A DNA stretch of 64,000 bases from Chlorops oryzae (GCA_020466095.1 CM035807.1:56962555-57026554); one strand, 5' to 3'; counted from the first letter of the stretch, positions 9,272-20,428 are shown. Numbers and translations: made by a program. Notes: a model not told the origin generated them from the sequence alone.

Positions 9272-11340
9272 TGACTCTGAGTTGCGGACGGACAATTTGG
9301 TGAAATATGGCCAAACTGTTTGCATTTGTAGCACTGCCTATTATCAATTCTAAGAGCCCCTTGACCATTTTTGGGTACATTTTGACGATCGTTAAACCTG
9401 CTTTGTCCTCTATTGTCGTACGTAGTAGTGTTTTGGCTTTGTGTTTGATTGCTATTCTCTCTACTTGGATTCTGTGTTTGAAAATTATTCGCCTTCATAC
9501 TGCAAAACTTATTAGCTAGGTGCCTGCCAATACGACATATGTGGCAATACATTTTTCTCAACTTTACTAGACAATTTTCGGCTAAATGGCCTTGTTTTTT
9601 ACAAAAAGTACAACTTTATTTCTGGCGTTCCTCTTGGCCGCATTGCGTTCCTCTTTCATGACCGTAAATGCTACATTTTTCGCAAAAAGGAGTATTTAAT
9701 CTTGTCTTACAGTGTGCATAAAAATGTCCTGATTTTTTGCAAAAACTACAAACGCTATCCTCTTTGAGCAGATCTTCTACTAAATTGATTTCATTTACTT
9801 TGCAGCCTATTCGTGACTGGATTCTTTCGACAAAATCTACTAACTGACCAATGGAATCGTTTTCCCTTCCAGCTAACATTTGCTCAAGTGATCGATCTCG
9901 CAATCCTTTAATAAAGGCATTTACCCCAAGATCCTTAAAAAAGACCTCCATATTATCTAATCCATAGGTTTCTTTTACGAATTCATTCACTTCTTTTAAT
10001 AATTCCTCTATCCTGCTACCAAAAAGGACCACTGGCTCACTTGGGCCTTGCCTAATGTTATCTAAATCTGCCCTTATTTGGTCTAAAGTCCTTGCTTTAG
10101 CATAATTTTGTTTTATAAATTCGCAAAATTCGTCTATTGATGAAAATTTTTTCTCCCCAACCCGCTTATGCGCCTTTCCAAACAATCTCAGCATTATGCA
10201 TTCTATTGCGAGCTCTGTGTCCCCAGGTGAGACTTCTCTCTTCAACAATTGACACCCTTGTATAAATTTATCTACTTCTATTTTAAGCTCTGGACAAGAT
10301 GTTCCTGAAAAGATTGGCACTAGCATGTCAACTACCTTTTTCATTTCACTGACTAATGTTCTCAATGAAGACACGTTTATGTGGCTCGGACGATTATATT
10401 CTCTGACTGAGATAGGCTCATTTACTTTTGGAATGTTACCGAGGTGTGAAACTCTCTCTTGTGGACTGTTATCTCTCAAACTATTGTCATTTCTTTGGTT
10501 GGCACCAAATTGAAAGAAATGTTCTAAATTAGCTCTCGCGGCTGAAAAATTTGAATCTGATTTGGTATGTTTGTTCTGCATCATATCAGTTTTCGGTCTT
10601 AACTGATTTGATTGACCTGCTGAGGGTGGAGGCGGGGGTGGCGGTATTTGTGTAGGTGTTGGCTGTGGAGTCAACGAAGGACTTAATGAATGTTCCCCTG
10701 AATATTCTATTTGACTTGGAGTCAGTTTTGAGATTTCGATACCAGCTTCTGATAATTCTTTTGATAATGGTGTTAAGTTACCGGTCGCTTCGTTATGTAC
10801 TGTTAATTCGTTATTGTTAGACATTTGAGGACGACCAATGTTACTTTTTTCGTGGTTGGCACAACGTAATCTCTCCTTCAAATGCTCTATTTCTGCTTTC
10901 TGTTCAGCGACCGTTTGTCTATTTTTTTCAAAATGGTTTAACTGTCCTGCGCTAAAATTTTCTTTCAATAAAATTTCCCTTAGTCTGTCGTTTTCCAGTT
11001 TTTGTCCACCCAAGGATGAATCTGAACCCGCTAACGCGTCCTTTAATTTTTTGTTCTGTGATTTCAATAATTTATTGCTAAGCTGTAATTTTTCTAATTC
11101 TTTTTCAAAAGCTTTACTCTTTTTATCACTTGCGCTTTCTCTTATATGTTCAAGTACTATGTCAAATTTCTCTTCTTGAGTTTTACCTTCTATTTCACTG
11201 CGAGCTGAATTTAAAAATGGTCTTTTCTTATTTACTGACTCTAGGACTTCCCACAATTGTCTAAAATAACTAGCAGTTAAACGTTCATAAGTGAATACTT
11301 CTTGCTTTAAATTTTCTATAACTGCGCTATTTCCTTCCAT
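9238..11340 (-). pseudogene. gag of element A, with coiled coil and five CCHC zinc knuckles
   Basis: The frame begins at ATG 11340 and runs about 700 residues to the stop at 9238, broken by a single TAA at 9616. The N-terminal third is rich in Leu/Glu/Lys heptads (coiled coil), followed by a Pro-rich linker with seven Pro in a row, then a capsid-like domain. The C-terminus carries five CCHC-type knuckles: CSFC..GH..C, CEKC..GH..C, CTFC..GH..C, CHIC..RH..C and CYKC..GH..C, and ends RPGQGQ. Gag packages the RNA and forms the particle. One to three knuckles is more usual; five is shared here with element E. The overlapping -1 frame leads into protease at the sequence GGAAAAC (9265-9271). Confidence 0.85.
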
Positions 11341-11867
11341 TTGAATTTTAATAAATTAATATGGCTTTTCATGTACTTACCATCGTGCTTGTGATAGTTA
11401 AATTCTATGTCCGATGCGGCGGCTTTGATGAATAAAAAGTTTATTTCGCGGATAATTTTTCGCGGACAATTTTTCGCGGATTATTTTCGTGGATTATATA
11501 TTTTTTTTTTCGCGACGAAAAGTACGTTTTACTCTTTAATATAAAAACAAAAGTCCATTTAAAGATTAATTCGCCAAGGATTCTTTATTCTCCAAACAGG
11601 GAAAACCATGCGCTCTATAAATATAGCAATACCCTCGGTGCCTGAACACAATTCCCGGGCTCTGTTAGCAGTGCCTGAACACACATCCAACAGTTAGCAA
11701 CATTTAATAGTGCAACAAGGCTTACTCTTGCAGAAGAATTTTGATTGAATACCAAGGACTATTTCTCTTTTTAATGTCCCTAAAACTGCAATACTTCGCG
11801 GACGCGATGTTGTACTCGTAGGACGTCAACTACTTTAAGTAGTTGTAAAAACCGGCTGCGCCAATAA
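11341..11867 (-). other. Leader of element A with splice donor
   Basis: Non-coding stretch between the 5' LTR and gag. On the minus strand ATG (11383-11381) is followed immediately by the consensus donor GTAAGT (11380-11375), 40 bases upstream of the gag start, so a spliced mRNA would carry this ATG to a downstream exon such as env. The region also has short repeats (GCCTGAACACA twice near 11640-11690, and TTTCGCGGA). Confidence 0.6.
11852..11863 (-). promoter_or_regulatory. Primer binding site of element A
   Basis: Minus-strand TGGCGCAGCCGG lies four bases after the LTR end. It resembles the tRNA-Ser-type primer sites (TGGCGCAGTCGG) of 17.6/297-like errantiviruses. The same motif follows the D and E LTRs. 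Confidence 0.75.
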
Positions 11868-12380
11868 TGTTGTGAAGATTTTTCCGAAATCCCTCACTCG
11901 CCTATCGGACCGAATTTTCTAAAGGAAACGCTCTTTAGTTTTATAATTTATTATTATTTATTAAACGATTATCTACAACTGTTAACTGCAACTTATATTT
12001 AGCAACTGATTTCAACTGATTCTTAGTTTAGAATACAAAAGCTTATATACTAATTATTCCATATATTTAAACCTAAGTCTGCGCTCTGCAGACGCTGATT
12101 CGTTCTTCGGGAACGGTGTCATGGGCCTGCTGACGCATGCTGATCTGTGCAGGTGTGCTTCCGGGTTTGTTGGTCGTTTTGTTCCCACGAACATTCGATT
12201 CTCATATTCGCATAATTCGCATGCTCGGCGATTCTGCGTAAGGTCACCTATGTTGTAAAGTTGCACTTGGCACGCTTGTATGAAGGTCCAAAATTCCAGC
12301 TTGCATTTTTGGCCGTCTGCCGTCGCTAGCGGTATTTCGTAAGCTACAAGATGAGCTGCTCTGCTGTTTGACTCATAACA
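11868..12380 (-). repeat. 5' LTR of element A (513 bp)
   Basis: Bounded by TGTT...AACA and followed on the minus strand by the primer site. It matches 15568-16066 (the 3' LTR of element B) with only scattered differences and one small indel, so A and B belong to one recent family. The outer flank at 12381 is unrelated DNA. Confidence 0.88.
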
Positions 12381-12941
12381 CATGAAAGCAAACACTTCGG
12401 CATATTGTGTTCTCATACATGATCGTGTCATTACATACAAATCGATGACTGGCGAAATTGTAAAGCACACATAGTATTAAGCATTTATTTGTAGCACATT
12501 TCATTTATTTGAGCAACAAACATGTTCACGACAATAAAACCCGGATTAAAGAAAAATTCCTAAATTTGAAGACAACAATTGTCAAGGATTCCGACTCACT
12601 AATAATCAATTCATTTTTAAGGAAGTCGCTTTTTGCTTCAGTGATACAAAATATATCCATTTTCTTATAAGGTCACCATTTAATTTCAATTTATTGCACG
12701 AATCCAAGAAAAAATCAGCAATTTGGCTCAAAAACAACTGAGTGAAATCAAGAAATATATGATATTTCTCCTCAAAGGCTATCAAATACATGTAGAAGGC
12801 GAACAAAAAGCAGTGAGGGCAAAGGAACTTTTGGCAGAGTGCAGAATTTCTGGCATAAAAGAAAATCTATTGTAATTATTCGCTTAAAACATCAGGCACC
12901 TTTGTGATTCAGATGATATAACATAAAACAACCATTGTAAT
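12381..12941. other. Unassigned sequence between element A and the jockey element
   Basis: About 560 bases, AT-rich but not simple repeat. The only ORF (minus, 66 residues) has no recognisable domain. It could be original host sequence or the remnant of an older element. Nothing firm is visible. Confidence 0.4.
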
Positions 12942-13189
12942 TTTTTTTTTTTTTTTTTTTTAACGTTTTATTATTTATTGGATCACTCCTCTAATATAGG
13001 AGTCTAGCAATAAGTTTTTAAATCTTACACCTAATTGGACAATATTACAAATCACAAAGCATTTTCTTAATTGAAAAGATTATGACTTAGTAATAAGTTC
13101 ATTGCGGGCCTCGGATACCGAAAACTGGGCTTTGCTGATGTGTGAAGAAACACGTGTAATATTGGCGGTGCGGAAATGAAGATTTAAGC

Positions 13190-13365
13190 AGCTAGGCTGT
13201 GCGTGGATTTCAAGGGTGCATGGAGTGCACCCGCCGAGATGACGATCAGCTAGGAAAGCTGAGTATATGAATGTGCGTGGATTGCAAGGGTGCATGGAGT
13301 GCACCCACCGAGTAGACGATCAGCTAGGAAAGCTGAGTTTATGGATGTGCATGGATTGCACCTGC
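13190..13365 (-). repeat. Imperfect tandem repeat in the jockey 3' end
   Basis: A unit of about 75 bases with the core GTGCATGGAGTGCACCC followed by GACGATCAGCTAGGAAAGCTGAGT occurs twice, with a third partial copy near 13345. The core is itself near-palindromic. It spans the stop of ORF2 and the start of the 3' UTR. Confidence 0.7.
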
Positions 13366-15567
13366 TGCTGTAGAACGATTTATAATTGCTGGCCGGTCAT
13401 TTCTTTTCAATCTCGAACAGAACGATGTGTTCGATAATCCACGGGCAAGTGGATTTACATGTCTGCGCAATTTATTGAAGTATTTCTCTTTGATATTGGT
13501 GAACTCTGTTTTAACCAGTTCTACGTTGAGCTCTTTATGGATCCGTTCATTCGAAACAAACCAAGGAGCTCCTGTTATAGTCCTTAGGATCTTGGACTGT
13601 GCTCTTTGCAGGATTTCTATATTCGAAGAGCTGGCATTTCCATACAATTGTAAGCCATACGTCCATATTGGTTCTATAACTTGGTTGTATAGAAGGATTT
13701 TATATTCAAGCTTTAGAGGAGAGCGGCTATTTATTAACCAGTGCAGGCTGTTGGCTTTAAGCCTCATTTGGGTTCTCTTGGCTTTAATATGCTTACGCCA
13801 TGTCAGTCTTTTGTCCAAATGAATACCGAGATATGTGACTTCCTCACATTGTGGGATGCGTACATTATTAAGGAAAATATCTAGAGAAGCTTTTCTATTG
13901 AGCGTGAAATTAATGTGTTGACATTTAGGCTCATTAATTTTGATTCGCCATTTAGATAACCAGCTTTGGATTTCGCGCAAGTGATCTTGGAGCTGAGAAG
14001 TTGCGATACTTATGTCCTTGTGCCGACTAAGTACCGCTGTGTCATCAGCAAATGTTGAAATCAATATTCTATCGTTATTTGGAATATCTGCTGTGTATAT
14101 AAGGTAAAGAAAAGGCCCAGAAACACTCCCTTGGGGGACTCCCGCGTTTATTTGAAAGGTTTTTGTAATAAATGAGTTATGTCTTACTTGAAACGTTCTA
14201 TGTTTTAAGTATGACTCAAAGATCGCGTGAAAATTGAAGGGAAGTAATCTTCTGATTTTGTATAACAGTCCGTCATGCCAAACTTTATCGAACGCTTGTT
14301 GCACATCAAGGAATACTGCAGAGCAGTACTCCCGATTTTCATAGGCAAGTCTTATTTCATTTGTAATCCGATTTACCTGTTCAATAGTACCGTGTTGTTT
14401 TCTAAACCCGAATTGATGTGGAGGGATAATGTTCTGCTCTTGCAGATAAGGTGTTAATTTAGCTATGAGTAACTTTTCGAATAACTTTGAGAGACAAGGC
14501 AGGAGGCTAATTGGCCTATAAGAGGATGTTTGGGTAGGATCTTTTCCTGGCTTAGGCACCATTTTAATAACCGACCGTTTCCAATCTTTTGGGAAGTAGC
14601 TGAACTCAATAATTGCATTAAATAAGACTGTTAAAAACTGTACTGCTACTAATGGTATATTTTTTAACATTTTTGGAGTGACAAGATCATGACCCGGGGC
14701 TTTTTTGCAGACAAGTTCATTTTTTATGATACCGACAATTTCTTTTGAACTGATTTGTATGGAAATTCTACGAGTGTTTTCGGACAAAGTTGGGAGAACA
14801 TGCTCAGCAGTGCTCGGATTCGGTTGGAATACCTTATTGAGGTGCAAAGCAAAAACCATAGCTTTCTCTTCATCTGAGCGCGCCCATCCACTGTTGAGAC
14901 ACTGAACGGGTGTTTCACTCTGTACTGGGGTCTTCATAGAGCGGCTTGCCAGCCACAAGGAACTACGATTTGAGCCTCTGGGCGTAAGGTTCTCGACAAA
15001 ATTGCGCGTTTTACATTCTTTCTCCCTATTTAAACTTGCTCTTAGCTTTTTTTCTACTTCTTTTAGCTTGTTTTTGGCCAACGGAGAACGGACCCGCTGC
15101 CATTCGCGCCTGAATCTTCGTTTTTCTGCGACGAGATTTTCAATTTCCCTATTAGAGAAGGCGTGTTTTGTTCTATATTTAGTATGAGGAGTCGTTTTTT
15201 GCGCTGCTGATGCCAAATAAGAGTTAAAAACAGTTACGGCATCATCAATATGATCAATGCATTCAATTTTATAGTTAGTATGAATATGCGCACTTATGTG
15301 CTTTTTGTATTTTAACCAATTTGTGTCTGCATCTGTTAAGCTGGGTGGGCGTTTTACTGGTTCCGGATATTTGTTCAAAACGAATACAACTGGGGAATGA
15401 TCTGAGGAGAGGTCGGTTGTTGCTTTTGCAGAAATAAGCTCTCTTGCAATACCTTTAGCTATTCCGAAATCTAAGAGGTCTGGAATTTTTTGGAGATCTG
15501 TTGGCCAATAAGTTGGCTGTTTTGGAGATACAAAGTCTAGAGAATTGTTTTTATTGATAATAGCCTT
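13339..15567 (-). CDS. Endonuclease C-terminus and reverse transcriptase of the jockey-like element (partial)
   Basis: The frame enters at 15567 with the last part of an APE-type endonuclease (SSDHSPVVF, containing the catalytic His) and continues without interruption to 13339. The RT domain shows PGHDLVTPKML, YRPISLLPCLSKLFEK, QFGFRKQHGT, VFLDVQQAFDKVWHDG, GVPQGSVSGPFLYLIY and the catalytic FADDTAVLS, then a thumb region with the basic C-terminus usual for jockey-clade ORF2. The 679-residue RT part is fully open, unlike most ORFs in this window, so this is one of the younger insertions. ORF1 and most of the endonuclease are missing. It would nick DNA and copy its RNA at the target. Confidence 0.88.
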   Translation of the reverse strand, partial: KAIINKNNSLDFVSPKQPTYWPTDLQKIPDLLDFGIAKGIARELISAKATTDLSSDHSPVVFVLNKYPEPVKRPPSLTDADTNWLKYKKHISAHIHTNYKIECIDHIDDAVTVFNSYLASAAQKTTPHTKYRTKHAFSNREIENLVAEKRRFRREWQRVRSPLAKNKLKEVEKKLRASLNREKECKTRNFVENLTPRGSNRSSLWLASRSMKTPVQSETPVQCLNSGWARSDEEKAMVFALHLNKVFQPNPSTAEHVLPTLSENTRRISIQISSKEIVGIIKNELVCKKAPGHDLVTPKMLKNIPLVAVQFLTVLFNAIIEFSYFPKDWKRSVIKMVPKPGKDPTQTSSYRPISLLPCLSKLFEKLLIAKLTPYLQEQNIIPPHQFGFRKQHGTIEQVNRITNEIRLAYENREYCSAVFLDVQQAFDKVWHDGLLYKIRRLLPFNFHAIFESYLKHRTFQVRHNSFITKTFQINAGVPQGSVSGPFLYLIYTADIPNNDRILISTFADDTAVLSRHKDISIATSQLQDHLREIQSWLSKWRIKINEPKCQHINFTLNRKASLDIFLNNVRIPQCEEVTYLGIHLDKRLTWRKHIKAKRTQMRLKANSLHWLINSRSPLKLEYKILLYNQVIEPIWTYGLQLYGNASSSNIEILQRAQSKILRTITGAPWFVSNERIHKELNVELVKTEFTNIKEKYFNKLRRHVNPLARGLSNTSFCSRLKRNDRPAIINRSTAAGAIHAHP

Positions 15568-16066
15568 TGTTGTGAGGATTTTTCCGAAATCCTTACTCGC
15601 CTATCGGACCGAATTTTCTAAAGGAAACGCTCTTTAGTTTTATAATTTATCATTATTTATTAAACGATTAACTGCAACTTATATTTAGCAACTGATTTCA
15701 ACTGACTCTTAGTTTAGAATACAAAAGCTTATATACTAATTATTCTATATATTTAAACCTAAGTCTGCGCTCTGCAGACGCTGATTTGTTCTTCGGGAAC
15801 GGTGTCATGGGCCTGCTGACGCATGCTGATCTGTCCAGGTGTGCTTCCGGGTTTGTTGGTCGTTTTGTTCCCACGAACATTCGATTCTCATATTCTCATA
15901 ATTCGCATGCTCGGCGATTCTGCGTAAGGTCACCTATGTTGTAAAGTTGCACTTGGCACGCTTGTATGAAGGTCCAAAATGCCAGCTTGCATTTTTGGCC
16001 GTCTGCCGTCGCTAGCGGTATTTCGTAAGCTACAAGATGAGCTGCTCTGCTGTTTGACTCATAACA
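15568..16066 (-). repeat. 3' LTR of element B (499 bp)
   Basis: Bounded by TGTT...AACA and followed at its right end by the polypurine tract, which marks it as the 3' LTR of a minus-strand element. It shares almost all its sequence with 11868-12380. Confidence 0.88.
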
Positions 16067-16083
16067 TCCCTCCCCCTTTTGAA
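16067..16083 (-). promoter_or_regulatory. Polypurine tract of element B
   Basis: Minus-strand AAAAGGGGGAGGGA directly adjoins the LTR; this purine run primes plus-strand synthesis in LTR elements. Elements C and E have the equivalent tract at 20429 and 53292. Confidence 0.75.
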
Positions 16084-16933
16084 GACGATGCCACGTTTTG
16101 GCATTCAAATTAACGGTGGAAGGTAAGTTTGTCATTGCTATTGTAAGGATTGCCGCAAAAGCCATCTTAGTGTTTTGAGTCATCTGTTATAGGAAGATTG
16201 GCTGCTTGTTGGGATCCGACAGGAAAACTATTTATTTGGTCCCAAAATTTTAAGTGGTTTAACTTTCATATTTTTGTTGGTGCAACTCTGGAACTGCTCG
16301 AACTTCCGACTAACGTTTTGAGTTTTCTTGTTTCTGGTTCTGGTAGGTGATAACCTTACGCCATATTGGTTAATTACGAAGCTTGTGGTCAGCATGGTCA
16401 GCATCCCATCGATGTCCTCTCCTGCGTCATTCTGCTATAGATTCGATTGAGACAGTTGGAGTGTGTTTTTATCACTATTTAATTTTTAATTTGATTTTTT
16501 TTTTTTTTTTTTTTTATAATTATTTTTTTTTTTGCATACTTGTTCTTTTTTTTTTTTTTTTTTTTTTTTAATTATGGGTTTCTCATGTTCAATTTATTTA
16601 TTATTTTTCTTTCTTTTCTTTTTTTCATTAAATATTTTCTTTGTTTCAACTGTCTCCCACCTGTAATTTACAAAAATTTTACTTACAGATTATAATCTAT
16701 ATTTTAATTTTATAATATAATAATTGTATAATATTCTTAATTATATAATTCAGTTTTAAGCTACTAATTTTTCGATTTTTCTTACAACTATATACATATA
16801 TGTTATCGAAATTTTAGTCTTTTATTGCAATTTAAATTTTTACTATTAGTATGATCTATTTAAATTTCATGATTTCGAACATTTTGAATTGTAAATTTTG
16901 TATGTTTTTTCCTCAGAATATTTTTCCATTCAA

Positions 16934-16983
<50 letters not shown>

Positions 16984-17130
16984 ATAATTTTGAATGATTT
17001 TATATATTTTATATTTATAATTTTTTGAATAATTCGCTTTTCTTTTCTTTAAACTTTGAAGTGCAACTAGTGGGAAATAACTCCTTTTTTTATGTGAAGT
17101 GTAATGTCAAATTTTGTTAATTTAGATACT

Positions 17131-17182
<52 letters not shown>

Positions 17183-17424
17183 TTTTTTTTTTTTTTTTAA
17201 ATAATTTTTTCTTACCAATCACTCTTCCCCTCTTCTTAGTTTGGAAACTAAATTAAATTTAGAAATTTCAACACTTTCAATTGAGTTTCCAAATTTTAGA
17301 AGGGAAATTTTACGTCTGATATCCATCGTTAAGCCTCATTGGTCTTCCTGAAAAGAAAAAGAAAACATGAAATTATTCCCTACCTGTGCTACAACTATTC
17401 TTGTGTCCCTGCCTTTAGTTCATT
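16084..17424 (-). other. 3' tail of element B, non-coding
   Basis: Contains 390 bases after the polypurine tract that extend beyond what is visible of element A, then the same AT-rich tail as 1-988. Long T, TA and ATT runs differ in length from copy A. No ORF is supported. Confidence 0.7.
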
Positions 17425-18248
17425 TCAAATCTTGTTATATAATTCTCTTCCCTTCCTGTCCTTCCTAAGTCTAAATCGTCCATTACTTAATACAACTGCC
17501 CTCTTAAGGTATGTCCCTGGTAACCAATCGCGCCTAACTTCTTCCCAAGCGGCGTTGACAATTTTTTTATCGTCGACTGGGTTTTTGGACTCTGTATTTC
17601 GCTCTCGTACCCATGACATGGCGATTTCCGCCAGAAATTTTCTTGTGTACTTACAGTTTGATATTGAGAAGTTTGCGTGTTGGGGTTGAAAAGTCTCACC
17701 CTGGTTAAATACCTTTATGAAGTTATTAAAGAACTTAATTATGAAGATTCCACAATCTATAGTGTTGGGTTGTTGTGGACAATTTGGATAGATCATAGGC
17801 ATTGTTTTCTCATCGTAAATTTTCTTAGGGTCCTCACAACTGACTTTTGACTCATCCGCAATGAATTCATGAATAATATTTTGTCGCGCACCTTGCTAAG
17901 TTTACGTGTGGCTGCAAAGAGTCCAACACGTAGATGTTTGGCCATGAAACAATGGCTAGCATCCAATGGTTTTCTTCTATTATCGGGATAATCAAATATT
18001 CAAAATGAAAAATATTTATTCGTCTTACAAAACTGTCCACTCGCATCCTGGGCACTACTTTGTTGAGACTTTGGCTCCATTCCTTTATACCAAATTAAGA
18101 ATGCGTTCAGAATATTGTCCCCTAGCCATCGGTCTGAGAGTAGGGAGGAAACGTCCGTCATAGTTACTAACTCGCGTCGCCTTTTAAATTGGCGTCGAAT
18201 AACGTCCGTTTTTATTACCTCTGTGTTCATTATTATAGTTACCGTCAC
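17425..18248 (-). pseudogene. Ulp1/SENP-like protease of element B
   Basis: Same gene as 989-1880. The C-terminal half (17425-17802) is open and gives the C-terminus that copy A lost: NCPQQPNTIDCG followed by about 80 residues ending ELYNKI. A frameshift near 17870 (two extra bases relative to A) and an internal deletion near 18090 (about 60 bases relative to A) break the N-terminal half, which still shows EENHW and YVLDS. Between them, A and B show that the intact gene encodes a small protease of about 300 residues. Catalytic His, Asp, Gln and Cys are all preserved in the fragments. Confidence 0.82.
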
Positions 18249-18445
18249 CTTTCAGATATGTTTGCACTTTTAAAACAAATCGAAATTTTTAAACTGTCTT
18301 TGTCAACTCTGATTTTCGACTGATTTAAAAAATGGTAAATATTTATGCTAAAGTTGTTCGTTTTCATACTACGCCTCGATTAATGCCCTAATTTAAAAAC
18401 ATTGCAATATAAGCAAAAATTAATATTAAAGTCTTATTTTTTTTT

Positions 18446-19385
18446 TTAAACCGTTTCTTCATTCTTGCTATATTCTTTAATAATTTCTTTTGCAGGGGTT
18501 TTCTCTCTTTTTATTCTATACAAAATGATTACAGCTATGAAAAGAGTGACAAAAATTATTGTTGATACTGAGGCGCCTGAAATCATTTGTAGCTTCCGAT
18601 GATAGGTGATTGCTGCTATCTCTTCGTTTGCTTTTTCTTGATTCAAAATTAAGTCCTCGAAATTTGGAACTTCTTGAAGTAAAATTGGGTTTCTTTCTTT
18701 GGGTACAATAAACATTTCTTTATATTCTGTAACCCTGGATTTAAACTGAAACGAACCTATTTGTAGGGTGCAGTTCTGGAAATTAAGGAAATAGTGTCCT
18801 GTTACGTATTTTCGCCTGGCATCGCAGGTGCTATTAATAAGAGTTTCTTTCGCATTTATTAAAATAACTATATTCTCTTCTAACGCTATTATTTCTTCTT
18901 TAATATTTTTTGACAGAGAACATTTGCCTATCACAACACAATGCCTGCTTCGTTTCATGTTAAAAATTGACTGACCTATTCCGAAGGTGAATGTTTGGTT
19001 GTTTAGCTCTACGATTGTTTCGAGCCCAGCGACTATTTGTAATGAGCTTCCATTTGGTATTGGTACCAATAACGACTTTTCGATTTCTGTTATCGTGGTG
19101 GGTACTTTGATGACAAAAATAATTTTGTCATCTTTTGTTGCCACGCCGAGTGTCATTCCCTTTAGTTTATTAATATTAATGTTGTACTCGTTAATCTCTT
19201 CTCTTGATAATATTGCTGGATTAATGATTCCAGTCCTTGCGGACGCAATATTTTGTTGAATCAATTCCGCTTGGCTTTTTAACATTTGAAGCCTAAACAG
19301 CAACCTAATTGCTAACTCTTCGGTCAGCACCTCGTTCTTGAATTCTGAATAGTTCGTATAAAGTTCTTTTAGTATTTTTTGATCG
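18446..19385 (-). pseudogene. Env-like protein of element B, N-terminally truncated
   Basis: Over 300 residues align with element A Env with few changes, including the N-glycosylation sites, the cysteine pattern and the C-terminal membrane helix. The basic tail seen in A is missing because the frame stops at 18446. The N-terminus is replaced at 19385 by the LTR of element C; residues upstream of DQKILKELY are therefore LTR sequence, not Env. The break falls in the sequence TTTTGATCG. Confidence 0.82.
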
Positions 19386-20428
19386 TGTTGCGTGTCTGCT
19401 GGGGAGAAAGGACATCTATCATGCGCCAACGATGAGCTAAAGTCTTTTTCCAATTAAAACACTGACTTTATTCTGTTCCAATAATGTTTCTTTATTAAAG
19501 TCTTGAATATTCTATTCTATCTTACTTTACTGCCCTAATTCCCTAGCTAACACTGAGATCCACACTTTGTCGTCCTGGCTCGTAAGTAGGTGCGCCAAAG
19601 TTGAGATCTTCTTAATACTTCGAATACTAATCGATGATAAGTTCCTTTTGTCAATCGAACTTCGCTTTTATAGTCCGATATTGCTCCGTTCGCAATATCG
19701 ATAGTTGCTAACGTCATAGATTTCTTCCTCAGCTAAACTCCCCGCAAGCGTCCCTTGGTCACCGTCTATTCTGCATTTCGGCGTTTTCCGGCGATTGTAT
19801 AAGTGCCGTTATCTTCTATTTTCGTCGTGCCATGTATTTACAATCAGCTAAACATGCCGATCACTCCAAAACCCATTCGACATATGTACGGTTTAATGCA
19901 AGCCAAGTGCACACACAAAAAGACGTACATAACGAAATGCAATACGAACAAGCAAACGTATGCCACAAACATCCCTTGTTTGTGTGTGGTCCACATGCTG
20001 ACTCGGCGGCTCGTGTTCTTTCGCCTTTCGTCTGCCTGCTTTCCCTTTCGATCGATGGCCTTGAACGATCGATTCTCGGTTGACATTGATATCGACGGTC
20101 TGTTTGTCATTACACGACTCTGTTGTTGTTGTTGCCGTCTCCGGTAACAGTGTCTCTTTTTGTGACTTCGAACGCCGACCGTTGTTGCTTTGTTGAGGCG
20201 TTCGATTTCATGCTCGCTCGTGCTGTTGTTGTTGAGGCGTTTGATTTCATGCTCGCTCGTGCTGTTGTTGTTCGAGGTGTTAGGTTTCGAGCTCGAACGG
20301 TGCCGTTGCATTTGTTTATGATGCATTATTTATTGCACTTCTTTTGGCTTAGCGCTGATAGCGTGCCGTTGACGATAGAGCTGGCCGCGTTACGTTAGCG
20401 TGTGACGTGAGGGTTTTGACTCACAACA
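19386..20428 (-). repeat. 3' LTR of element C (1043 bp)
   Basis: Starts TGTTGCG and ends CACAACA, with the polypurine tract at its right edge. It contains CAA/GTT triplet clusters and short duplicated blocks near 20190-20270. Left flank ATCG (19382-19385) is the likely target site, but the right-hand copy is not available. Confidence 0.82.
19665..19700 (-). promoter_or_regulatory. TATA box and adjacent palindrome in LTR C
   Basis: Minus-strand TATAAAAG (19672-19665) is preceded by the inverted repeat CGATATTGC/GCAATATCG with a 7-base spacer (19676-19700). The same arrangement occurs in the E LTRs, so it is likely part of the promoter. Confidence 0.6.

Larger units (their letters stand above)
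1..12380 (-). mobile_element. Element A: errantivirus-like Ty3/gypsy retroelement with PTP, env and Ulp1 genes (3' LTR lies left of the window)
   Basis: On the minus strand the order is LTR (11868-12380), primer site, leader, gag, protease, RT, RNase H, integrase, PTP, Env-like protein, Ulp1-like protease and an AT-rich tail leaving the window at base 1. Length and order fit an env-bearing gypsy element with two extra enzymes. The copy is decayed: stop codons or frameshifts occur in gag, protease, RT, integrase, env and the Ulp1 end. A Penelope-like fragment is inserted at about 2052-2737. Element B (15568-19385) is a close relative covering the 3' third. Domain order is seen directly; classification follows the RT/RNase H/integrase motifs. 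Confidence 0.88.
12942..15567 (-). mobile_element. 5'-truncated jockey-like non-LTR retrotransposon
   Basis: A minus-strand RT ORF is followed by a 3' UTR ending in an A-tract (plus-strand T run at about 12942-12960), typical for target-primed insertion. The 5' side stops abruptly at 15567 where the LTR of element B begins, so B may have inserted into it. Only the end of the endonuclease domain remains upstream of RT. Confidence 0.85.
15568..19385 (-). mobile_element. Element B: 3' part of a second copy of the A family
   Basis: From left to right: 3' LTR, polypurine tract, AT-rich tail, Ulp1-like gene and env, all on the minus strand and nearly identical to element A where both exist. It stops inside env at 19385, where the LTR of element C begins. 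The remainder (PTP, pol, gag, 5' LTR) is not found to the right of C, probably because of the assembly gap or later loss. Confidence 0.88.

Noticed and set aside
12606..12806. A 66-residue minus-strand ORF in the unassigned segment
   Set aside because: Short, low information, no start context or homology I can recognise.
19803..20398. Overlapping ORFs up to 160 residues on both strands
   Set aside because: They lie within LTR C, are driven by CAA/GTT repeats, and have no recognisable domain.
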